Shown here piece after piece: positions 56,133-64,000 of a DNA stretch of 64,000 nucleotides. The notes under the pieces were generated by a model that was not told where the DNA came from, did no database searches, and saw only the letters and a list, made by a program, of their open reading frames with translations. The translations under genes were made by a program, and so were the position numbers. Within the stretch, counting starts at the first letter, position 1. Each line of letters begins with the position of its first letter. The stretch lies in the NCBI RefSeq assembly GCF_000001735.4, contig NC_003070.9:3162001-3226000 (forward strand). The letters run 5' to 3'. This stretch comes from Arabidopsis thaliana (lineage: Eukaryota; Streptophyta; Magnoliopsida; Brassicales; Brassicaceae).

Positions 56133-57929
56133 ATGGATTTGATGGTGTCCACAAGCAGTGCTCAAGAAGGGTTTTGCTTGATTCAACAATTTCATCGCGA
56201 ATATAAACGAGGTAATAAGCTTGACGTCTCATGTCGTACTTCTGGTAGTATTAGTTCTAAAATCCCTCTTGGGTCACGAAAAAGGAATCGACTTGTTCTG
56301 GTTTCTGCGGCTTCTAAGGTTGAGAGTTCAGGTCTTAATGGTAGAGCTCAAAAGTTCGAAACTTTGTCCTCTGGGTATAGCAATAGTAACGGAAATGGTC
56401 ATTATAGCTCTGTGAATTCGTCTTTTGCGTTGGAAGATGTCGAGAGTAATAACCATTTGCGTCAGATGGTTAGAACCGGTGAATTGGAGGAAGGGTTTAA
56501 GTTTCTAGAGAACATGGTTTATCACGGTAATGTTCCTGATATCATTCCGTGCACGACATTGATTCGCGGATTCTGTAGGTTGGGTAAGACGAGGAAAGCT
56601 GCAAAGATCTTGGAGATTCTTGAAGGCTCTGGTGCTGTTCCTGATGTTATAACTTACAATGTTATGATTAGTGGGTATTGCAAAGCTGGGGAGATCAATA
56701 ACGCGTTATCTGTTCTTGATAGAATGAGTGTTTCGCCGGATGTTGTCACTTATAATACCATCTTGCGTTCTCTTTGCGATAGTGGGAAACTTAAGCAAGC
56801 CATGGAGGTTCTTGATAGGATGCTTCAGAGAGACTGTTATCCAGATGTGATTACTTACACTATATTGATTGAAGCTACTTGCAGAGATAGTGGTGTGGGA
56901 CATGCGATGAAGCTTCTCGATGAAATGAGGGATAGAGGATGTACTCCTGATGTTGTGACTTACAACGTTCTTGTGAATGGTATTTGTAAAGAGGGGAGAT
57001 TGGATGAGGCCATTAAGTTTTTGAATGACATGCCGTCTTCTGGATGTCAACCAAATGTTATTACACATAACATAATTCTGCGGAGTATGTGTAGTACTGG
57101 GAGATGGATGGATGCAGAGAAGCTTCTTGCTGATATGCTTCGTAAAGGCTTTTCGCCAAGCGTTGTCACTTTCAATATCTTGATTAATTTCTTGTGTAGA
57201 AAAGGTTTGCTTGGCCGAGCGATTGACATATTGGAGAAGATGCCTCAACATGGATGTCAGCCGAATTCTTTGAGTTACAACCCGCTGCTTCACGGGTTTT
57301 GCAAGGAGAAAAAGATGGATAGGGCTATCGAGTATTTGGAGAGAATGGTTTCTCGTGGTTGTTATCCAGACATTGTCACCTACAACACTATGCTAACAGC
57401 TTTGTGCAAAGATGGGAAAGTTGAAGATGCGGTTGAGATACTTAATCAACTTAGTAGCAAGGGATGTTCTCCTGTTCTAATCACTTATAATACTGTCATT
57501 GATGGGCTTGCAAAAGCTGGTAAAACTGGCAAAGCGATAAAACTGCTAGATGAGATGCGTGCGAAAGATTTAAAGCCTGACACTATCACCTATTCCTCTC
57601 TTGTTGGAGGTTTAAGCAGGGAAGGAAAAGTAGACGAAGCCATTAAGTTTTTCCATGAGTTTGAGCGGATGGGCATTAGGCCAAATGCAGTCACCTTTAA
57701 TTCTATCATGCTTGGACTCTGTAAGAGTCGGCAAACAGATCGTGCCATCGATTTCTTGGTTTTTATGATCAACAGAGGGTGTAAACCGAATGAAACATCA
57801 TACACGATTCTGATAGAAGGCTTAGCTTATGAAGGTATGGCAAAGGAAGCTTTGGAGCTGCTTAATGAGCTTTGTAACAAGGGACTCATGAAGAAAAGCT
57901 CTGCTGAGCAAGTTGCAGGGAAGATGTAG
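56133..57929 (+). CDS. P-class pentatricopeptide repeat protein
   Basis: A single uninterrupted exon of 598 aa, with a low-complexity N-terminus of about 100 residues that looks like an organellar transit region (basic, Ser-rich: SSKIPLGSRKRNRLVLVSAA). From about residue 135 there are roughly thirteen 35-aa PPR motifs of very regular form ('PDVVTYNVLVNGICKEGRLDEA', shown in part), with no E or DYW tail, so it is P-class. The repeats are unusually uniform, many ending 'GxxPDVxTYN'. Family members bind organellar RNA; the target is unknown. I recall it as At1g09900. It lies on the opposite strand between the second and third lyase copies and interrupts that array. Confidence 0.96.
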   Translation: MDLMVSTSSAQEGFCLIQQFHREYKRGNKLDVSCRTSGSISSKIPLGSRKRNRLVLVSAASKVESSGLNGRAQKFETLSSGYSNSNGNGHYSSVNSSFALEDVESNNHLRQMVRTGELEEGFKFLENMVYHGNVPDIIPCTTLIRGFCRLGKTRKAAKILEILEGSGAVPDVITYNVMISGYCKAGEINNALSVLDRMSVSPDVVTYNTILRSLCDSGKLKQAMEVLDRMLQRDCYPDVITYTILIEATCRDSGVGHAMKLLDEMRDRGCTPDVVTYNVLVNGICKEGRLDEAIKFLNDMPSSGCQPNVITHNIILRSMCSTGRWMDAEKLLADMLRKGFSPSVVTFNILINFLCRKGLLGRAIDILEKMPQHGCQPNSLSYNPLLHGFCKEKKMDRAIEYLERMVSRGCYPDIVTYNTMLTALCKDGKVEDAVEILNQLSSKGCSPVLITYNTVIDGLAKAGKTGKAIKLLDEMRAKDLKPDTITYSSLVGGLSREGKVDEAIKFFHEFERMGIRPNAVTFNSIMLGLCKSRQTDRAIDFLVFMINRGCKPNETSYTILIEGLAYEGMAKEALELLNELCNKGLMKKSSAEQVAGKM

Positions 57930-58150
57930 CATTAAGTAGTTTACTCACGATTCAGGTCTCTTGTGTTGATTTGTGCTTAAGAGAACATTTCAGTAGCTCC
58001 TTTCTACTTATTATGTCTTAGGTTCAGTTGTAATGTTGTCAGAATTTTGGTTTGGGGAGTTTGCATATCAATATGATTCAGTTGTTACCATTATCTTTTG
58101 GTTTTATTATATATCTATACATAAACAATGATATCACATATCATTCTAAG
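57930..58150. other. Convergent 3' region PPR / lyase 3
   Basis: 221 bases of 3'UTR sequence between convergent stop codons. Confidence 0.5.
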
Positions 58151-61100
58151 CTAAGAAGGAGGGCCTTCAAGACGAATGTAGTCATACATTATCCCTTGAA
58201 AGGGACCATTGCATCTTGGCTGTTTCAGGAATATAGTATTATCACCTTGCACAAGCCGGTTACCCGGTATGTTCACCGCATACAGCATGTAAACCCCGTG
58301 GATCCCGTGCCTCGCTATTGAGTTGTCTCTCCCAATGAGTCCGGTTGTGAAGAGAGGGCGGATTGCTTCCGCATCATTGATTCGAATCTGCAAATAGAAA
58401 GTACCAACAAAACTTTACAGTCTTATCTCATTCTTTTCTGTAGAAAAATGAAGTTTCATCTTTACCTGCAACTCGGCTAAGGTTGCAGATGCTATGGCGA
58501 CTCGCAGTTTGTAATTGGCCTTTTGATCGATGTTTTCAAGATTAAATATAATCTGCCAAGTTGTTCCTTCATGCACATCTCCTTTCTTCCTGGGAACATG
58601 AGCAAAGAACCAGTCTCTGCGGTAATCACTCACACCGACAGTGTAAACAAGGTCATCATTTGGATACATATCTGTGTATTTCTTCCATAACCCATATTGC
58701 CTGAACCTGCAGATAAATAATAAAGCAGTGTTGAGTTCAGTTTCTCGCACATCCAAGCAGTAAGGTTCACAAAAGTGTAGCTAATAAACCTGTCTTGGTG
58801 ATGGACTAACACCCTGTTTACAAGAGTGGGATCAGGATCTGGGATAAAGAACTCAGAAGCTTTTCGGTCAGGGATACCGATTTCCCATAATGTAGGTCCA
58901 TCTCTTGGAGGTTCATAAACGATATCACCCATCTCAATCATGCAACCTGTGTTGTTTTGCCCATCAAAATTTGGCTGATATGCAGGAACCTGTAAAATTA
59001 GATAGAACTAATTTACCTGAAGTCACTCTAACAATTGTGCCGTTGTGATAATCTCCAATGAAACTGGGGACCCAAGCATAGAGATTATACTCGCCAGGAC
59101 GCACGTTCCCTATCGAGAAATAGCCAGCCTCATCCGCAATAGCCCAAAATTGGTATCCCTGATTGGCAAAGATTTAGTGTGTAACCAATGCTCAAAATGT
59201 TGTACTCTTTACAGACAAATATTTATTTTGTTGGTAATTCCATCATAAATCTCTTTCTTGATATCTTTGAACTGACTTCTATTTTTGCTCGTTGCAACTA
59301 ATTAAGAATGGAGAAGGAAGAAATCACCTTGCATTCAATTTGCCAAGAACCAGAATCACCAGGCGGAGCCAAACCAACATAAGCACCTCTTGCTGAAATC
59401 AAATCATTGTTTATGAACCTATACAAAAATTCAACATGTTAATATACACTAAGAAATATTACAGAAGCAATATAAAATAAAGGAAGATGCAGGAAAAAGA
59501 AAAAAAAATTAGAATGTAAAAAACACAAATACCTGTCACGGATAAGTAATCTACCACGGGCTGTGCCACGTTCTTCAGACTTTGGATAGTCGTCAGATGC
59601 CACAAAGCTATAAGGCCACCTTTCAACCTCAGCCATCATCTGCAGATTACCTCATACAAGTGAGCCCTTACAGTACCACAAATCTTTTTCTGTATTCAGC
59701 AAGTCCAATAGCGATTTGCTTCACTCGTACCTTTATCTTAGCATCGTCCCATAAGCAAAGTGGATCATCTCCATTGGCTGTGGAATTTAGGTAAATGAAA
59801 ACAGGGCCATAGACTTTCTTCCAAGGCTCACCGTGTTCAAAACGAGGCATCATGGTTTTTCCAGCATAATGAGTACTGTGAAACACCTGAAATAACCATT
59901 ACGGAAATTAACACTTCTAAGTATTATACTGAAACATTCACCACATATGTCACAGGGACACTTACTGCAAGAGTGGTTGGGCCAACATGTGAAGTCAGGT
60001 TTTGTTTGAGTGGTCCGCCTGAGCGGAACTCATTACTGGGCGTAATTTGCCAAAATCCTACTGGTGGATCGAAGGATATCCATCCATGTACTCTCAGATC
60101 CTTATTCTCACACGAATATTGGTATTTATCATCTACCTGTCAGAGAAGAAAAATGATTTAGTTATCTGTGAAACAGTATTTACCGGATTCATTATTTGAA
60201 GTTGTAATACATCACAAAACGAGCATAAGTTCATAATATACGCATTCATGTATCAGTAAATGGGAGAATAAACAGCTCAACAACGCATGAGAAAGAACAA
60301 AATGTTGTAATTTCTAAACGATGGAAAAAATATGGAACTCATACTTCGCCTTGTAGGCGTGGATCACAAGGAGCAGTGAGCAGAGAAGCTTCCTGGTAAT
60401 CTAGAGTTTGGCATCTTCCTTTGCATAGATCATCTGGAAAAGGCATTATCCTTTTTCTGTCATCTGCCACAGCCATGTAATGGAATCTGTAAAAAAAGAA
60501 TCGCAACAGGAAAATATATGAGTATCAAACAACTACACACTTTTGTGTTTACGAACAATTAAACCCAATAAATAGATATCTGACATATTGCACAATTCTT
60601 TTGCTTGGAATCTATGGTACTCTTCACATGGACAGGCAATCACTAACATTTCTAACTTTCTTCTCTTAAGGAGATTAGACATTACATAAGATAGAGAATG
60701 GGGATAATATTACTTGTCTTTTCTGAGCTTGAAGGCAATTCTAGTTTCTCCAAGTTCAAAGCCAGGCCAATCCTTAAGATGTTCATAAATGCCGTATGAG
60801 TACACTCCAGAAGAGCCACGGAGCATTATAAACCTGAAAGAAAGAGCAACTAGTCAATGTCTTTCTCTACTTTTGTTTCTCGCCAAAGGAAATATATTAT
60901 GTAAGATAGACCTTTTATCGATATTCAAGGGAATGTACTTGCCCTCAAGGGATGGATCCCATGTTCTTAGAAATGAGATCTCAACCTGTTCTTCGGTCTC
61001 GACTATGACCCTGAAAGTCACTCCACTGATGCTGCATATATGATATCAAACAATCCAACGATTAGTACACATCATATACCATCCAACAATTAGTACCGAT

Positions 61101-62451
61101 TATATAACATCATATACACAAGAGAAAAAAAGAGAAAAGCATTAAAAGAGAGGATTCTGATGCAGCAGTGACAGCTGACAACTTCAGTTAAGCAGAGGAA
61201 ACTTGTTTTGAGTATACATCAACTTAACTCCACCAATATCGAAAAATCCCACTAACAGATGTTGCAATCAATAGCACGATGAAGACCTATAGAATAACAT
61301 TCCTGAGCTCCTAATCCTAGTGAATGTTAAGGTAAATGCATAGAGTGCATACACATCAAATATTCCCTTGCCTCCAGGTTCATTCCAGTGCAGGTCCCAG
61401 TACCTATACATTCATTTATATTATCGATTAACTTGGCTTCTCACAGAATTTGAAGGAAAAAAAGACTTTTGTTCTCCTCTGAAGAAAGCAGTATAACTAA
61501 AATCATATATTAAAACATGATTCATACCCTCTGTTAGTCTCCTTGTTACGAACTTCGAGCACATTGTCAATACCGTTATACTCTATCCCAGTGATAATTC
61601 CACCTGGCTTTGACAGTGTAACTTGGAGGATCCCATTGTCCATCACAACCTGCACCATTTCCGTCTATAGTCAAAACACATTCAATAAAAGACACATGAA
61701 AGGGCACATTGTCGACTGAGGACGTTGCATTACATATCGATCATGGACATGCAGGTGGACACCATGAGAGGACATCCTGTGATCCTTCCTATGACTAAGA
61801 CCACTTGTACCTTGATCTGTCCCCTCTGAGCCTGATATTAGTGTAAGGAAAAAAATCAACACTTTTGAATGTAGAAAAACTAAAGAGATTAATATGAGAA
61901 CTCCTCTTTACGCAGAATGCAGCAGCACGAGATACTCAAAGTTTCATAAGTGCTTGTGTAAAACAAGAGTTTTGAAATGGTCATAGATATAGGATCTGTA
62001 GAACAGGTCTTAAAACAAACTGAAAAGGCGTTTATTTCCGATAGTCAAGCAAAATGGTTTATTTCCGATATTCAATCAATTGTAACTCTGTGATCGTTTA
62101 AAGTCCCTTCCTTTCTGGATTTATACGTAGACCCAGTGAAGGGAAATCATCTTTCAACAAAGAAACAAACCCAATTTGATGAAACAAGGAAAGAAAAACA
62201 GTTTACAGTGTCATAAAAAATGAAGTAAACAACAAATTTAAGCTTATTTACTAATCCGGGCTAAAAATACAAACTTTGCTGTCACAATTTCGTTGAGCAG
62301 CCTAAAAACCATTCTCAAGTGAGAGAAATTCAAGAGGATGAAGAAACCATGAGAAGAGAAGGGTAGACGAGAAATCACAGTGGTGGCCGGCGTTTAAAGC
62401 GGTTTCATGATTAGTAAAACGATGAAGGAGCCGATCAGCCAGTTTCTTCAT
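58151..62451 (-). CDS. Rhamnogalacturonate lyase (PL4) paralogue 3
   Basis: Fifteen minus-strand exons, 62451-62379, 61831-61734, 61649-61528, 61403-61353, 61031-60912, 60833-60714, 60486-60345, 60136-59966, 59886-59731, 59639-59533, 59418-59328, 59158-59017, 58946-58790, 58706-58466 and 58387-58151, give 675 aa, the length I recall for At1g09910. The core begins HLHVHDRY|VVMDNG and carries the same PL4, fn3-like (GYQFWAIADEAGYFSI) and CBM-like (GTTWQIIF, GRDNSIARHGIHG) parts as its neighbours. Exon 1 encodes a basic, histidine-rich N-terminus (MKKLADRLLHRF...) with no hydrophobic core, so no classical signal peptide. A start at the internal MSSHG (61775) is an alternative. Exon 58706-58466 is a clean fusion of two exons that stay separate in paralogue 2. 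A (GA)n tract lies just upstream of the ATG. Confidence 0.88.
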
Positions 62452-62483
62452 CAGTATTCGACCCAAGTGATCACCACCGAAGC

Positions 62484-62535
<52 letters not shown>

Positions 62536-62862
62536 CGTTAGCGTTTGTTAAAGCGCTTCTGTGCCTTGGTTTAGGCACGACTGCGTTTGTCAACTCTCAA
62601 GGCATTGCCTTTGCATTCAGTTTTAATTCTTATCAACCAAACCGAATGTAATTTGATTTTAGTTTGGTTTTAACTCCAAAAAGAAATCTGAAATCTCTTT
62701 TATTGAAATCAAATATAAAAGCAAGTCTCATGGTGATCAGCTCAAACAATCTTTTGGGGTTTCTCTTGTCTGGGTAAGCTTTAAAATGTATAAACCCTTC
62801 CTTAGAATCTGTCTGAAGGATTTGAGGCAAATTTACAGAATTACAGATAAGCTACGCCTCCT
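62452..62862. other. Lyase 3 promoter/leader and TRAF-type gene 3' flank
   Basis: 411 bases, including the long (GA)n microsatellite and the 3'UTR of the downstream minus-strand zinc-finger gene. No gene. Confidence 0.5.
62486..62532. repeat. (GA)n microsatellite
   Basis: An uninterrupted AG/GA dinucleotide run of 47 bases, (CT)n on the transcript strand, 35 bases upstream of the ATG of lyase paralogue 3. Probably in its 5'UTR or core promoter, where CT repeats are common in Arabidopsis. Confidence 0.95.
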
Positions 62863-64000
62863 CTACTCAGGCTTCCTCTGGAAGAACAAGGATCCTATTA
62901 TCACAGCTATTCCCGTTATTGCTATCGTGAAGAAAAGCCTTTTGTTCGAAACACCGTTCCCATCTCTTCGTCTTCTCCCGTTTCCATCTCCTTCTGCTGC
63001 TCTCGGGATCCTTCTGTACAATCCATGTCATGACATGAGTTTAGCCAAATAAAAAAGGATTAAGATCTGAATCAGAGAGTTTTCAAAATAAAACAATGAA
63101 GATAAGAAAATGTACCTGGATGATTCAACAGTGCCAGGGCATTTGGTTTCATGGTTATATCTTTCTCTCAATCTAACATAGCTGTTGCATTGATAACAGA
63201 GTTCTGTCCTGTTGCCACATACTTCCTAATATTCGGAAAATCGAGCGGATCAGAAAATCCTTTAGTTGGAGAGAAAAGGAAGTGTGCAAGTCAGAGTGAA
63301 TACCTGATGCTCGGCAAGATCAACCGCAGGCAATGGAAACTCACAGAACTCGCATGTTACAATCCTCTTGGGGCAAATTTCTCCTTTATGACTATCGAAA
63401 ATCTCACGTTCTATGGTCTCTTTGCACATCGAGCATGCTATCTTCTCAATACAGAACAGAAAGAATTTCGTAAGAAAATGTAGGTCATTTCAGTCATCTA
63501 GCAGCATCTAGGCCATACAAAAATCCTGAGTCTAAAACAGAAACAAAACAAATTCCTACTTGTTATACTGAATAACTATTCTCGACCTAGTAATTGAAAC
63601 AGTCACAACCTTGCAAACACAAGCTGCGCTTGGGGGAGTTCTTGTCAACCATAAAACTCAAGAACAGTCAGGAACAAGCGTTGATAACTAGCTGTTTGTG
63701 TTACACACTAAGTTAAAAAGTCTAATAAATGCATAAGTGATCTAATATTTGTTAATTGAAACAAGCTTAAAACCCGTTGGAGGGACATTAACAAAATATT
63801 TGAGAGCAGAATCCTATCATATGAAACAATGTAAATCCCTTTGATCAACCTATTTGGACGTCACACTAGACAAAGTATATAATTTTGATGGAGCTAACAA
63901 AGAGAAGCTCTTCACATCAAAGATGACAGTTGTGGAAATTAATCAAACAGAAAACAGTTTAACAACAAGTAAGAAACAGAGAAATCAGTGTACCGGAGCA
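62863..64000 (-). CDS. TRAF-type zinc finger protein with C-terminal membrane anchor (partial)
   Basis: Partial at the right edge. Minus-strand exons visible are beyond 64000-63994 (ending in ...AlaPro before a GT donor), 63441-63304, 63225-63116 and 63013-62863, all in phase. The protein has TRAF-type Cys/His fingers (IACSMCKETIEREIF..HKGEICPKR, CEFCEFPLPAVDLAEHQEVC, GNRTELCYQCNSYVRLRERYNHE). A basic Arg-rich linker and a single hydrophobic segment near the C-terminus (LFFTIAITGIAVIIGSLFF) end in QRKPE, so it appears tail-anchored. Resembles the plant relatives of TRAFD1/FLN29, a poorly understood group. I recall it as At1g09920. The N-terminal half lies outside the window. Confidence 0.82.

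Noticed and set aside
56706..57293. 195-codon ORF on the minus strand of the second PPR gene
   Set aside because: Also an antisense shadow of PPR repeats.
58900..59016. Alternative acceptor near 58991 extending a lyase 3 exon
   Set aside because: The added sequence brings an in-frame stop.
61734..61862. N-terminal extension MLIFFLTLIS for lyase 3 by reading straight upstream of exon 2
   Set aside because: The first codon is GTG and not ATG, and the hydrophobic residues come from a polypyrimidine tract ending in ATATCAG, an intron acceptor. The spliced exon at 62379-62451 joins in phase instead.

Overview
The window is nuclear DNA of a dicot plant. Genes are intron-rich with short GT-AG introns, intergenic DNA is AT-rich, and there are plant-only families (COBRA-like, ECT-type YTH, P-class PPR, purine permease, plant PL4 rhamnogalacturonate lyases). 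Proteins and gene order match my memory of Arabidopsis thaliana chromosome 1, loci At1g09770 to At1g09920. That assignment is recall; I could not run an alignment. Exon boundaries were read by hand from splice signals and checked for reading phase. All multi-exon models close in frame.

Layout, left to right. 0-19 kb: CDC5 (+), PGM1 (-), COBL6 (-), a small CMC4-like twin CX9C gene (+), ATP phosphoribosyltransferase HISN1B (+), a TruA-type tRNA pseudouridine synthase (-), and a U2 snRNA gene (-) with plant USE, TATA and 3' box. 19-28 kb: the m6A reader ECT11 (-) with a 5'UTR intron, the largest gene-poor gap (about 22.2-25.8 kb), a small single-pass membrane protein (+), and POLD4 (+). 28-43 kb: an intronless PPR gene (-), purine-synthesis enzyme GARS (-), GSK3-type kinase SK41 (-) containing a GC-AG intron, the granulin-bearing cysteine protease XBCP3 (+), and purine permease PUP16 (-). 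43-64 kb: a MIPP-like histidine phosphatase (+), three tandem rhamnogalacturonate lyase paralogues (-) with a PPR gene (+) inserted between the second and third, and a TRAF-type zinc-finger gene (-) that runs off the right edge.

The genes are mostly unrelated housekeeping or regulatory genes and not a pathway cluster. The exception is the lyase array, where one ancestral gene has duplicated and the copies differ by clean intron losses and by completely different N-terminal exons, implying different cellular destinations. I see no mobile-element coding sequence, CRISPR, tRNA or rRNA. I found no convincing new biological system. The most interesting leads are the divergent lyase first exons, the GC-AG intron in SK41, a 33-nt alternative acceptor in COBL6, and an unexplained hairpin-capable inverted repeat at 22.9-23.06 kb.
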